Below are positions 18,686-27,480 of a stretch of DNA of 64,000 nucleotides, piece after piece. This DNA is from Desulforhabdus sp. TSK. Lineage in GTDB: Bacteria > Desulfobacterota > Syntrophobacteria > Syntrophobacterales > Syntrophobacteraceae. Every line of letters begins with the position of its first letter. The first letter of the stretch is position 1. The notes under the pieces were generated by a model. It did no database searches, was not told the origin of the DNA, and saw nothing but the letters and a program-made list of their open reading frames with translations. The DNA is taken from contig NZ_BQXM01000020.1 of NCBI RefSeq assembly GCF_022836495.1, forward strand, positions 1-64,000. The letters are read 5' to 3'. A program made the translations under genes and the position numbers.

Positions 18686-19279
18686 ATGGACATCAAGAAA
18701 CTGGAACGTCTGCATCCGGAACTGGGAATCACGTACCTCAAACCCCAAAGGAGGGTCGGGCTCATTGTCGTCCTCACGGGCTATGGCAAGGGGAAAACCT
18801 CGTCGGCCGTGGGCATGGTGGTGCGAGCCTGCGGGCACGGCATGAAGGTTTCCATGATCCAGTTCATGAAGGGTGACATTTACACGGGCGAATGGGACGG
18901 CATCCGAAATCTGGACTGCGACGTGGAGCTTATTCCGTCGGGCATGGGGTTTTGCGGCATCCAGGGAAATCCGTATCCCCATGCCGTGCATCGGGAAGCT
19001 GCCCAGCAGGCCATACGGCTGGCCAGGGAAAAGGTGGAGTCAGGACGCTATGATCTTATCGTCCTGGATGAAATCAACAATGCCCTGAAACTGAACCTCG
19101 TGAACCTGGAACAGGTGCTGGAGCTGATCCGGCTCAAGCCGCCCCTCATGCACCTCGTTTTGACGGGCCGTGACGCGCATCCCGACATCGTTGCCCTGAC
19201 CGATACGGTGAGCGAGGTCCAGGAAATCAAGCATGCTTACCGGAAGGACATCGAGCCTCAGCCCGGGATCGATTATTAG
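18686..19279 (+). CDS. cobO: Cob(I)yrinic acid a,c-diamide adenosyltransferase
   Basis: 197 aa from the ATG at 18686, with GGGGAGA upstream. It adenosylates corrinoids with ATP during cobalamin synthesis or salvage. The Walker A-type loop is LTGYGKGKTSSAVG (about 28-41). Further family marks are IQFMKGD, YDLIVLDEINNAL and LTGRDAHP. Length and pattern match the CobA/CobO/BtuR family. It is a single gene here, and convergent with the methionine gamma-lyase-like gene, with only 13 nt between the stops. Confidence 0.95.
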   Translation: MDIKKLERLHPELGITYLKPQRRVGLIVVLTGYGKGKTSSAVGMVVRACGHGMKVSMIQFMKGDIYTGEWDGIRNLDCDVELIPSGMGFCGIQGNPYPHAVHREAAQQAIRLAREKVESGRYDLIVLDEINNALKLNLVNLEQVLELIRLKPPLMHLVLTGRDAHPDIVALTDTVSEVQEIKHAYRKDIEPQPGIDY

Positions 19280-19292
19280 AAAAAACAACGGA

Positions 19293-20492
19293 TCACGGGA
19301 TCTGGTTCAGGGCCTGGTCCAGGTCTTCCCTGAGATCCTCGAAATCCTCGCACCCCACGGAGAGCCTCACCAGTTCGTCCAGGATCCCTGCTTCCTCCCG
19401 TTCTTTTCGGGGGATGGACGCATGGGTCATGGATGCGGGGTGCTCGATGAGGGATTCCACGCCTCCCAGGGAAACGGCGAGGGTGATGATCTTCACGTGG
19501 TTCATGACGGTAACGCCGCCCTGGAGGCCGTTTTTGACTCCGAAGGAGATCATGGCGCCGAAGCCGTCCATCTGCTTTTGGGCGATGGCGTACTGAGGGT
19601 GTTCGGGGAGTCCGGGATACCTCACCCAGGTGACTTTGGGGTGAGTGCTCAGAAAGGCGGCGATGTGTCGGGCATTTTCCTGGGCCCTTTCCAGGCGGAG
19701 GGGGAGCGTCCTCACTCCCCGCAGGATGAGCCAGGCCTGATGGGGGTCCATGGTGCCGCCGAAAAGGCTGAGAACGCGCCGGATTTTCTTGAAATTTTCT
19801 TCATCTCCGGCGACGATCATTCCTCCCACCACATCGCTGTGGCCGTTGAGGAACTTGGTGAGGCTGTGGACCACGAGGTCGGCTCCATGCTGGAGAGGCC
19901 GCTGCAGGTAGGGGCTGGCGAAGGTGTTGTCCACCACGAGGATGGCTCCTGCCTGGTGGGCGATTTGAGCCGCCGCTTCGATGTCCGTCAGGATCATGGT
20001 GGGGTTGGTGGGGGTTTCTATGAAGACCATGCGGGTTTCCGGGCGCAAGGCCTTGCGCATCTTTTCGGGGTCGGAAGTGTCCACGAAGGTGGCCTGGGCT
20101 CCGAATCGCGGCAATTCCATTTCCAGGAGGACCCGCGTCGAGCCGTACACCGAATCCGTCGAAACGACGTGGGCGCCTTGGTGCAGGTAAGTCATGAAAA
20201 CCGTGCTGATGGCCGCCATTCCCGTGGCAGTGGCCATTCCGCCGAAGCCCTGTTCCAGGGAGGCCACGCTGTCCTCGAGGGCGTTGACCGTGGGATTGTT
20301 GAGACGTGTGTAAATGAATCCGGGGCTCTCCCCGGAAAAACGGGCGGCGCCCTCTTCCGCGCTGGGGAAGGCAAAGGTGGAGCTCTGGAATATGGGGACG
20401 GAGACCTCGCCAAAGAGTGAATCCGCCAGTTTTCCCGAGTGGATGGCCCGGGTGGATTTGCCCATGGAGGAAAAATGCTTTTCTTTATTCAT
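19293..20492 (-). CDS. PLP-dependent methionine gamma-lyase-like enzyme
   Basis: 399 aa, with AGGAG before the ATG at 20492. It belongs to the Cys/Met metabolism PLP enzymes. Visible are FIYTRLNNPTV, GMAAISTVF, VVDNTFASPYLQ, and the PLP lysine in HSLTKFLNGHSDVVGG, with SLGGVESLIEHP near the end. The YTRLxNPT context and overall pattern suggest methionine gamma-lyase, which cleaves methionine to methanethiol, ammonia and 2-oxobutyrate. Cystathionine gamma-synthase or lyase cannot be excluded by eye. No other sulfur amino-acid gene is adjacent. Confidence 0.8.
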   Translation of the reverse strand: MNKEKHFSSMGKSTRAIHSGKLADSLFGEVSVPIFQSSTFAFPSAEEGAARFSGESPGFIYTRLNNPTVNALEDSVASLEQGFGGMATATGMAAISTVFMTYLHQGAHVVSTDSVYGSTRVLLEMELPRFGAQATFVDTSDPEKMRKALRPETRMVFIETPTNPTMILTDIEAAAQIAHQAGAILVVDNTFASPYLQRPLQHGADLVVHSLTKFLNGHSDVVGGMIVAGDEENFKKIRRVLSLFGGTMDPHQAWLILRGVRTLPLRLERAQENARHIAAFLSTHPKVTWVRYPGLPEHPQYAIAQKQMDGFGAMISFGVKNGLQGGVTVMNHVKIITLAVSLGGVESLIEHPASMTHASIPRKEREEAGILDELVRLSVGCEDFEDLREDLDQALNQIP

Positions 20493-20584
20493 GTGTCGGC
20501 TCCTGGTTGGTGGGGGAACGACGCTTGGCCGTCGTAATTCTTTTATGCTCGAGAGGTATAGGACTTCCGTCTCGATGGTTCCTT

Positions 20585-20655
20585 GTTTTTTGTAGGAGCG
20601 GCATCCTGCCGCGACTCGATCACTGTCGCGGCAGGATGCCGCTCCTACAAAAAAC
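20585..20655. repeat. REP-like perfect palindrome, CATCCTG subtype
   Basis: The left arm GTTTTTTGTAGGAGCGGCAT continues through CCTGCCGCGA. The right arm is its exact reverse complement. The loop is only about 11 bases. Part of the multi-copy family described for this window. Confidence 0.92.
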
Positions 20656-20773
20656 AGTTTTGCAATCCTTCAAGTGTATATAAGGATCTGGAGGGGGGCT
20701 TGGCAACGAAAACCCCGAGGAAAAAAGGGAAGGACGGCAGGAGCGTTTCGCCGGCCGCTTCAAGCCGTGATTC

Positions 20774-20802
20774 TTGACAAACCGATTTTCAACCAATAAG
20801 TA
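20774..20802 (+). promoter_or_regulatory. Candidate promoter of the TRAP operon
   Basis: TTGACA at 20774 is a perfect -35 box. After 17 bases comes TAAGTA, a weak -10. It lies in an AT-rich stretch upstream of tatT. Confidence 0.35.
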
Positions 20803-20866
20803 TTAACCTTGCCGATGTGTGCAAATGTGGTATGGATCATCAACTTTATGGAGGGATGTCGGTCCA

Positions 20867-21769
20867 ATGCTCCTTCAATTCACTCCCGCCGGTCGCTGTC
20901 TGGCTATCTGCCTGGGAATAATGGTCGTGTCCGTTGCAGGTTGCCTCCCCATGAAACAGGCTCGGGTGGGCGCTGTGGCCCTCACGGTGCAGGATGTGGG
21001 ACGGGCTGCGGCCCGCCAAACGAGTCCCACCATCGTGCAGCAGGGAATGCCCGCCTACCTCATGCTCCTGGACGGACTCATCGAGGCTGCTCCCGACAAC
21101 AAAGAGCTTCTCATTGCGGGCTGCCAGGGATATGCTACCTATGCTTCTTCCTTTCTGACGGACGAGCAGAGCAAGGAAGCCGAAATCCTCTACAAAAAGG
21201 CTAAAGACTATGGATTTCGTGCCCTATCATCCCGCGGGGATTTCGGACGGTCGGTGGCGGGAAATGTGCAGGAATTCGACCAGTTCCTGGAGCAGTACAC
21301 CCGGAAGGATATGCCGGCTCTTTTCTGGACGGCCAATGCCTGGGCCGGCTGGATCAGCACCAATATCAGCAGTGTGGAAGCCGTTGCGGACCTTCCCGCC
21401 CTGGAGGTGCTCATGAAGCGGCTCCTGGAACTGGATGACACGTACAACCACGGGGGGCCTCACCTGCTCATGGGGGTCTACCTGGCCGCCAAGCCTCCCT
21501 CCCTGGGGGGAGATCTGGCCAGGTCGAACGAGCATTTTCAGAAGGCCTTCGCCCTGGGGAGCGACAAGACCCTGGCGGCGAAAGTCCTTTATGCTCAATA
21601 TTATGCGAGGGGGGCGGGGAATCGCGATCTTTTCGTGAAGACTCTGAAGGAAGTCCAGGCGGCCTCTCCCGATGAAGTTCCCGACCTCACCCTGAGCAAC
21701 GTGATGGCCCAGGAAAAAGCCGGAAGGCTCCTTTCCAAGACGGAGGAATATTTTGAAAAGACTCCTTGA
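20867..21769 (+). CDS. tatT: TatT-type TPR lipoprotein of a TRAP transporter
   Basis: 300 aa. The start is placed at ATG 20867, GGAGGG lying about 11 nt upstream; an earlier in-frame ATG at 20819 is less likely. A signal peptide ends in lipobox VAGC, so it is a periplasmic lipoprotein. The rest is all-helical with TPR-like repeats (FLTDEQSKEAEILYKKAKDY, HLLMGVYLAAK, SNEHFQKAFALG). This matches the TatT component that trimerises and docks TRAP substrate-binding proteins, studied in Treponema. It overlaps dctP by 17 nt, which supports a joint function. The ligand is unknown; hydrophobic ligands have been suggested for TatT systems. Confidence 0.88.
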   Translation: MLLQFTPAGRCLAICLGIMVVSVAGCLPMKQARVGAVALTVQDVGRAAARQTSPTIVQQGMPAYLMLLDGLIEAAPDNKELLIAGCQGYATYASSFLTDEQSKEAEILYKKAKDYGFRALSSRGDFGRSVAGNVQEFDQFLEQYTRKDMPALFWTANAWAGWISTNISSVEAVADLPALEVLMKRLLELDDTYNHGGPHLLMGVYLAAKPPSLGGDLARSNEHFQKAFALGSDKTLAAKVLYAQYYARGAGNRDLFVKTLKEVQAASPDEVPDLTLSNVMAQEKAGRLLSKTEEYFEKTP

Positions 21770-22829
21770 AACCATTGGCAAATCCATCAACAGCAGGCTG
21801 ACCCGCAGGGCATGCTGCCTTTTTTGCTTCCTGGCAGTGGCGGCGATGCTGCCGGCGGCTTCGGCATTTGCCGAAAACAAGCCCGAGTTTGAAATCAAGC
21901 TGGCCACCCTGGCCCCTGAAAACAGCTCCCTCATGCAGGTTTGCAACGAAATGAACGCCGAAGTACTGCGGGAGACGGGGGGCAAAGTGGGGTTCAAGAT
22001 GTTCGCGGGGTTTGTCATGGGGGACGAAGAGGATGTCCTCAGAAAGCTCCGGGTGGGCCTCGTCCATGCCGCGGTCTTCACGGCCACCGCTCTCACCGAT
22101 ATGGATCCGGCGCTTCGATCGCTCCAGATCCCCTTCCTGTTCAGCAATTATGGGGAGGTGGATTACGTCATGGAAAAAATGGAGCCGGACTTCAAGGCTG
22201 CGCTCCTGAAGGAGGGTTACGAAGTCCTGGGCTGGCCGGAGCTGGGATTTCTCTATTTCATGTCCACCTCCCCCATCGCCGGTCTGGAGGATTTGAAGGG
22301 CAAAAAGGTCTGGGCCAAAGCCAATATGCCCATGTCCCAGGCCATGATCGACCGGGCCGGGGTTTCGACCGTGGCCATTGGGCTCCCGGACGTCCTCGTG
22401 GCTCTGCAGACGCATCTCCTGGATGTTGTGTACAATTCACCCTACTACGCCCTCGTCACCCAGTGGAACACCCAGGTCAAATACTTCACGGACCTTCCCC
22501 TCTCCTACATCGGCGGGGCGCTCCTGGTGGACAGGAAGATCATGGCAAAGATGCCGCCTTCCCTTCAGGAAACCGTCAGGAAGGTTTGCGCCGCCCACCT
22601 GCAGCGCCTCAATGAAAAAACCCGCAAAGACAATGACGAAGCCATTCAGATCATTCTGAAGCGGGGAGTGCAAAAGGTGACGCCCGATGCGGCTCATGTC
22701 AAGGGATTCAATGACCTGAGCGATGAAGCCATGGCCGGACTGGATGCCAAGTTTCTGCCTCCGGCGGCGGTGAGCAAAGTCAGGGCTGCACTGGCGGAAT
22801 ACCGGGCCCAGCACCCTTCAAAACCATGA
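21753..22829 (+). CDS. dctP: TRAP transporter substrate-binding protein
   Basis: 358 aa. The N-terminal signal peptide ends near ASAFA at about residue 40, so the protein is periplasmic. DctP-fold marks are IKLATLAPENSS, FKMFAGFVMGDEEDVLRKLR, LQIPFLFSNY, GWPELGFLYFMS, LKGKKVWAKAN and the conserved binding region LLDVVYNSPYY. Extracytoplasmic solute receptor that would deliver an organic acid or similar ligand. The usual carboxylate-binding Arg in the LKGKK-x-R position is replaced (KKVWAK), suggesting a ligand that is not a simple carboxylate. Second gene of the operon. Confidence 0.92.
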   Translation: MKRLLETIGKSINSRLTRRACCLFCFLAVAAMLPAASAFAENKPEFEIKLATLAPENSSLMQVCNEMNAEVLRETGGKVGFKMFAGFVMGDEEDVLRKLRVGLVHAAVFTATALTDMDPALRSLQIPFLFSNYGEVDYVMEKMEPDFKAALLKEGYEVLGWPELGFLYFMSTSPIAGLEDLKGKKVWAKANMPMSQAMIDRAGVSTVAIGLPDVLVALQTHLLDVVYNSPYYALVTQWNTQVKYFTDLPLSYIGGALLVDRKIMAKMPPSLQETVRKVCAAHLQRLNEKTRKDNDEAIQIILKRGVQKVTPDAAHVKGFNDLSDEAMAGLDAKFLPPAAVSKVRAALAEYRAQHPSKP

Positions 22830-22844
22830 GCAGCGGCTTCCGCT

Positions 22845-23354
22845 ATGCTGGGTAAATGGACGGCTTTGAGCCGGTGGTACGGGACCCTCGAGAAGTGGGT
22901 CCTGGTGGGGCTCGTTTTGTTCCTCACGGGGTTTTCCCTGCTCCAGATCGTGCTCCGGAATTTTTTCTCCATGGGCATTGTCTGGGGCGACACACTCCTG
23001 CGGCATATCGTGCTCTGGGTGAGCCTCCTGGGGACTGCACGCGCGACGGCCGAAAACAAGCACATCGCCATCGATATCCTCCCCAGGCTGCTCCCCGGAG
23101 CGGGAAAGACCGTGCTGGGCCTGGTGACCGATTTGTTTTCCTTCCTGGTGAGCCTCCTTCTCTGCTACGAATCCTGGGTCTTCGTCATCAATGAGAAGGG
23201 AGCGGGGAATTTCGCTTTTTCCTCTGTTCCCTACTGGTGGCTCGAGGCCATCTTTCCCTTCGGTTTTGCCGTCATGTCCCTTCGTTATGCGCATCGGCTC
23301 ATCTTCTGCCTCTCTTCGGGGCGAAACGGCGGACAAACATGCAAGCTCTCCTGA
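22845..23354 (+). CDS. dctQ: TRAP transporter small permease
   Basis: 169 aa with four hydrophobic segments (around 15-40, 50-70, 88-112 and 128-150). The sequence IVWGDTLLRHIVLWVSLLG followed by ATAENKHIAIDIL is the DctQ signature. Pairs with DctM to form the sodium-driven permease in the inner membrane. The start is 15 nt after dctP and the end overlaps dctM by 16 nt. Confidence 0.93.
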   Translation: MLGKWTALSRWYGTLEKWVLVGLVLFLTGFSLLQIVLRNFFSMGIVWGDTLLRHIVLWVSLLGTARATAENKHIAIDILPRLLPGAGKTVLGLVTDLFSFLVSLLLCYESWVFVINEKGAGNFAFSSVPYWWLEAIFPFGFAVMSLRYAHRLIFCLSSGRNGGQTCKLS

Positions 23355-24604
23355 GTCTTCTGTTGGGGGTTCTGGCTTTATCGGGAGTCCCGCTGTTCAT
23401 TGTCATCGCCGGGGCAGCTTTTCTCAGCTTCTATTTCCTGGATGTGGACCTTTCCATCGTCATCATCGAGATGTATCGGCTGGCAGCCAATCCCATGCTC
23501 ATTGCGCTGCTGCTTTTCGCCTTCGCGGGGTATGTGCTGGCCGAAAGCGGTGCCAGCAGGAGGCTCGTGCGATTTTCCGCCGCTCTCCTGGGGCGGACAC
23601 CCGGTGGACTGGCCATCGTCTCTCTCCTCTGCTGCGCGTTTTTCACGGCCCTCACGGGAGCGTCCGGAGTGACCATCGTGGCGCTGGGGGGACTGCTCTA
23701 CCCTGCCTTGCTCGAAGACGGGTACAAGGACAAATTTTCCCTCGGACTCATCACCACGGCAGGAAGCCTGGGGCTCCTTTTCCCGCCAAGCCTCCCGCTG
23801 ATCATCTACGGTGTGGTTTCAGATACGAAAATATCGGACCTTTTCCTGGCCGGCATCGCCCCGGGAATTCTGATGGTGGTCCTCCTTTCCCTCTACAGCA
23901 TGTATGCCGCCCTGCGATTCGGTACGACAGGAAGCAAAGCCAGTTTCAACTTCCGGGAACTGGCGTCGGCAACGCGGGAAGCCATGTGGGAGATTTTCCT
24001 GCCCGTCGTGCTCTTTGGGGGAATCTTCAGCGGGTTCCTGGCCGTCAGTGAAGCGGCCGCCGTGACGGCCTTCTATGTCCTCGTGGTGGAGATGATCATT
24101 CACCGGGAAGTGAAGCTGAATGACATCCCGACGGTGATCGTCAAAACGTCGATGATGGTGGGGGGCATCATCATCATTTTGGGCGCGTCGCTCGCTTTCA
24201 ATGCGTTTCTCATCGATCAGCAGGTGCCCAACAAGATCCTCGGGCTCATGCAGGCTTATGTCAGCAACAAGTACCTTTTCCTGCTGATCCTCAATCTCTT
24301 CCTGCTGGTGGTGGGCTGCCTGCTGGACGTTTTTTCCGCCCTCGTCATCGTGGTGCCCCTCATCATTCCCCTGGCTCTCAGCTACGATGTCAACCTCATC
24401 CACCTGGGGATCATTTTTCTCGCCAACCTCCAGATCGGGTATTCCACGCCTCCCATCGGCATGAGTCTTTTCATCGCCAGCCTGCGCTTCGAGAAATCCA
24501 TCGTGCATCTTTACAAGGCCTCTCTGCCCTTCCTCATCATCCTGCTGCTGAGCCTGGCCGTCATCACCTATCTCCCTGCCTTGAGCCTGCTCTGGGTCCG
24601 GTAG
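23339..24604 (+). CDS. dctM: TRAP transporter large permease
   Basis: 421 aa from the ATG at 23339, overlapping dctQ by 16 nt. About eleven to twelve membrane segments. DctM marks are GVPLFIVIAGAAFLSFY, LLFAFAGYVLAESGASRRLV, ALTGASGVTIVALGGLLYP, LITTAGSLGLLFPPSLPLI and PIGMSLFIASLRF. It is the ion-coupled transport channel. Last gene of the tatT-dctP-dctQ-dctM operon. Confidence 0.95.
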   Translation: MQALLSLLLGVLALSGVPLFIVIAGAAFLSFYFLDVDLSIVIIEMYRLAANPMLIALLLFAFAGYVLAESGASRRLVRFSAALLGRTPGGLAIVSLLCCAFFTALTGASGVTIVALGGLLYPALLEDGYKDKFSLGLITTAGSLGLLFPPSLPLIIYGVVSDTKISDLFLAGIAPGILMVVLLSLYSMYAALRFGTTGSKASFNFRELASATREAMWEIFLPVVLFGGIFSGFLAVSEAAAVTAFYVLVVEMIIHREVKLNDIPTVIVKTSMMVGGIIIILGASLAFNAFLIDQQVPNKILGLMQAYVSNKYLFLLILNLFLLVVGCLLDVFSALVIVVPLIIPLALSYDVNLIHLGIIFLANLQIGYSTPPIGMSLFIASLRFEKSIVHLYKASLPFLIILLLSLAVITYLPALSLLWVR

Positions 24605-24719
24605 ACTCCCGCGCCGTGCCTTGGCGAGATCGGCCGAGAGATCCGTTTTGAAATCCTCCCTCGCTTCTCGGTGCGATGGGCGTTAACTTATACCCATTGA
24701 GGTTTCAGAGTTTCGTCTT

Positions 24720-24778
24720 TGCAGGAGCGGCATCCCGCCGCGACGGTGACCCGCCGGGACAGGATGCCGCTCCTGCAC
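24720..24778. repeat. REP-like hairpin, CATCCTG subtype, diverged
   Basis: Left GCAGGAGCGGCATCCCGCCG, right half ending CAGGATGCCGCTCCTGC. The outer pair is changed in both arms (GCAGG/CCTGC instead of GTAGG/CCTAC), so the stem pairing has been kept. Lies between dctM and the acyl-CoA dehydrogenase gene. Confidence 0.85.
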
Positions 24779-24809
24779 GAGCAGGGAGCCGCCAAAAAGG
24801 AGGACCACC

Positions 24810-25955
24810 ATGGATTTTCTACTTCCTGATGAAATCATTGAAGATCGCAGGCGCTTTACAGATTTTCTGAACGTCCATCTCGTGCCGAATGTTGGGGCAT
24901 GGTATGGGGAAGGGGCTGTCCCGCGAGGCTTTTTCCAGGAGATGGGAAAGGAGGGATGGCTGGCCTACGACCGTGGGGCGAAAGGAACCGTGGAACAGTC
25001 GGTCCTGAAGCAGTCCGTTCTCATGGAAGATCTGGCGAAGATTTCCCCCGGCGTGGCTGTCGCCGTCCTGGTGCAGATATCCCTCGGGACCAAAGGGCTG
25101 ACCCTGTTCGGCTCCGAGGCCCAAAAGGAGCAATATTTCCCCTCCGCCATCCGGGGGGAGACCCTCCTGTGCCTGGGCAATACGGAGCCCACCGCCGGCA
25201 GCGATGTGGCCAATATTTCCCTCCAGGCCGAGAAGGTCGATGGCGGCTGGGTGCTGAACGGCACCAAGGGATACGTCACCAACGGCAGCCTCGGCGATGT
25301 GGCACTCATTACGGCTGTTTCGGATCCTGACGCCGAGCGGAACCGGCGAATGTCCATGTTCCTGGTGGACCTCGCGTCCGATGGGATCACGCGGAAAAAG
25401 CTGAACAAGCAGGTCTGGATTCCATCGGACCTCACCCGCCTCCAGTTGAAGGACGTGTTCGTGCCCGATGCGAACCTGCTGGGAGCCTGCGGCCGAGGCC
25501 TCCAGCAGGTCCTGGAAATTTTCACCAACAGCCGGGTGACCATCAGCGCTCTCACCCTGGGGACGGCGGTGGGGGCTTTCGAACTGGGTGTGGGGCACGC
25601 CGCGAAGCGGGAAGTCTTCGGGCGGAAGATCGCCTCGTATCAGGCCAAGTCCTTTGAAATTGCAGACTTTTACAGCCGCATCGAGGCGGCCCGCCTGGTG
25701 TTGTACAAGGCGTGCTGGAAGAAGGACCGGGGAGACGATTTTCGGCTGGAATCCTCCATGGCCAAGTATCTCACGGTGGAGATCGCCCGGGAGGTGGGGT
25801 TGTGGGCCGCCGATCTCTTTGGCGCGGCGTCCGTTGTTTTCGAGCACCCCGTTCACAAGTTCCCCATGGACGCCTGGGCTGCTTCCCTGGGGGAGGGGAC
25901 TCAGGATATCCAGAAATTGGTCATATTCCGGGAGGTCATGGCTCGGTTGGGGTAA
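24810..25955 (+). CDS. Acyl-CoA dehydrogenase
   Basis: 381 aa, preceded by an AGGAGG ribosome-binding site. FAD-dependent desaturation of an acyl-CoA thioester. Visible are LGNTEPTAGSDVANISL, GTKGYVTNGSLGD for FAD and substrate contacts, and AASLGEGTQDIQKLVI with the C-terminal catalytic Glu. It differs from the GCDH-like enzyme in this window. The acyl chain preference cannot be told. It begins 205 nt after the TRAP operon, with a REP between, so co-transcription is uncertain. Confidence 0.9.
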   Translation: MDFLLPDEIIEDRRRFTDFLNVHLVPNVGAWYGEGAVPRGFFQEMGKEGWLAYDRGAKGTVEQSVLKQSVLMEDLAKISPGVAVAVLVQISLGTKGLTLFGSEAQKEQYFPSAIRGETLLCLGNTEPTAGSDVANISLQAEKVDGGWVLNGTKGYVTNGSLGDVALITAVSDPDAERNRRMSMFLVDLASDGITRKKLNKQVWIPSDLTRLQLKDVFVPDANLLGACGRGLQQVLEIFTNSRVTISALTLGTAVGAFELGVGHAAKREVFGRKIASYQAKSFEIADFYSRIEAARLVLYKACWKKDRGDDFRLESSMAKYLTVEIAREVGLWAADLFGAASVVFEHPVHKFPMDAWAASLGEGTQDIQKLVIFREVMARLG

Positions 25956-26161
25956 GGGCTGCGGAATGGGACGCAGGGACGGGAACGCTGAAGACGCTGA
26001 CAGAGATTTCGGTTCATTGCGGATTAGCGTGACGGGGACAATTGGATTTCCGTAGGGGGGAATCGTTTTTGTGGCATTTTCACGTTAATCCGCGAAGACC
26101 CTAAATTCCAAGGTGAGCAATTCTGAAGCACTCGATCGAAGCTTTCTCCTCCAGGTTTGGT

Positions 26162-26509
26162 TCAAGAGCAATCGACTCCAGGCACGCCCTCGGGCAGGGC
26201 CACCTCGTACAACCCCAGCCGCCCCTTCACGGGAAAAGGGGCGATGGTCCGCACCGACTCCAGTTCCCACGCGTAGGCCCCGGGATAAAGGCTGCAGCAG
26301 GCGGCAGCCTCATCCTCCCGTGTCATGGGACGGCAATTCACCAGCCTCACAATGGCCAAAGCGCAACCTGCCGGTTCGATCTTCGGGCGCTTTGAAGAGA
26401 CAATCACCAAATCCCCCCGGTAGTCCGTCTTCCATTTGCGGGTTTCGATGGTTTTTCGCCCGGAGGCGATCAGGCTCGCCCAGGGTTGCTGGATGGAAAG
26501 GGCTTTCAT
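26162..26509 (-). CDS. ASCH-domain protein
   Basis: 115 aa. The first residues MKALSIQQPWASLIASGRKT and IETRKWKTDYRGDLVI are the ASCH-fold signature (PUA-related beta barrel) with the conserved Lys/Thr-rich pocket; LGLYEVAL closes the domain. ASCH proteins bind RNA or modified nucleosides, and some hydrolyse N4-acetylcytidine. The exact role here is unknown. The spermidine-synthase-like gene ends 33 nt upstream on the same strand. Confidence 0.85.
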   Translation of the reverse strand: MKALSIQQPWASLIASGRKTIETRKWKTDYRGDLVIVSSKRPKIEPAGCALAIVRLVNCRPMTREDEAAACCSLYPGAYAWELESVRTIAPFPVKGRLGLYEVALPEGVPGVDCS

Positions 26510-26542
26510 GAGCGGGTGCGTTTCCGATTTTGCCTTCGTGTA

Positions 26543-27220
26543 TTAAGCGGGGCGGGCGGCCATCCACAGGGTATGCCTGGGGCCTCTGCGGCCGCTAATA
26601 GCCCGCACGCGCACCTCCTCCACCGTGAAGCCTGCCTTGTACATCCGCTGTGTAAATGCCTGGTCCGGACCTGCCGACCATACGGCCAGCACGCCTCCCG
26701 GCCGAAGGGCCATGAAGGCCGCACTCAGTCCGTTCAGACCATAGAGCCAGTCGTTGCCTTTCCGGGTCAGTCCCTCGGGACCATTGTCGACGTCGAGGAG
26801 GATGGCGTCATAGGCGCGCTGTTCCTCCCGCAGGAGCTGCGCGACATCGACCTCGCGAACCGTGACCCGTCGGTCTTCCAATGGCCGGCCCGCCAGTTCC
26901 CCCAGGGGACCGCGGTTCCATGCAACCACTGCCGGCACCAGTTCCGCCACCACGACCCGGCTTTCCGCGCTGAGTTCCCGCAGTGTTGCGGCCAGGGTAT
27001 ATCCCATGCCCAGTCCGCCGATGAGGACTTGCGGGCTGGGCCGATCCTGTATCCTTGCGCAGGCGAGCGCGCCCAGCGCGTCTTCCGACCCATGTACCCG
27101 GCTGTTCATGAGCTCACAATGGTCCACACGGATGGAAAATTCAGTCCCACGCTGGTAGAGCCGGAGCTCTCCGCCGTTTTTGGGCGCCCGCGCACTGTCG
27201 AGCAATATCCAAGGATTCAT
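26543..27220 (-). CDS. Spermidine synthase-like methyltransferase-fold protein
   Basis: 225 aa from the ATG at 27220, with GAGG upstream. Rossmann SAM-type fold: VLIGGLGMGYTLAATLREL (glycine-rich motif), VVVAELVPAVVAWNRG (acidic end of strand 2), and YDAILLDVDNGPEGL, which fits the spermidine/spermine synthase-like group. The aminopropyl-transfer gatekeeping residues cannot be confirmed by eye, so a methyltransferase role is equally possible. Upstream neighbour of the ASCH gene on the same strand. Confidence 0.75.
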   Translation of the reverse strand: MNPWILLDSARAPKNGGELRLYQRGTEFSIRVDHCELMNSRVHGSEDALGALACARIQDRPSPQVLIGGLGMGYTLAATLRELSAESRVVVAELVPAVVAWNRGPLGELAGRPLEDRRVTVREVDVAQLLREEQRAYDAILLDVDNGPEGLTRKGNDWLYGLNGLSAAFMALRPGGVLAVWSAGPDQAFTQRMYKAGFTVEEVRVRAISGRRGPRHTLWMAARPA

Positions 27221-27480
27221 GAGAACCTCACGAAACGCTCCGCCCTTTTCGTGCGGGGCTCTTGCCGGCACCCTCCAGGGAAGCTCTCCCGCCTTCGGCG
27301 TGTCTCTTCCGCCTGTCCGAACGGCCGGGGGTGGTCGTATCCCTCTTGGACCAAGCGGAATTCTCTTCTGTGCGAAGCCATGGCAAGCTAAAGAATGCGG
27401 CGGGGAGGAAACGGAGTATGAGGCGGTGCTCAGAGGAAAATTTTGACGGACGCCGCCCCACCATCAAAATTTGCCTGCCG

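Larger units (their letters stand above)
20493..20866. other. Intergenic region with REP and TRAP operon promoter
   Basis: Separates divergent genes. It holds a perfect REP-like palindrome (20585-20655) and, about 65 nt before tatT, a possible sigma70-type promoter. Nothing else recognised. Confidence 0.6.
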
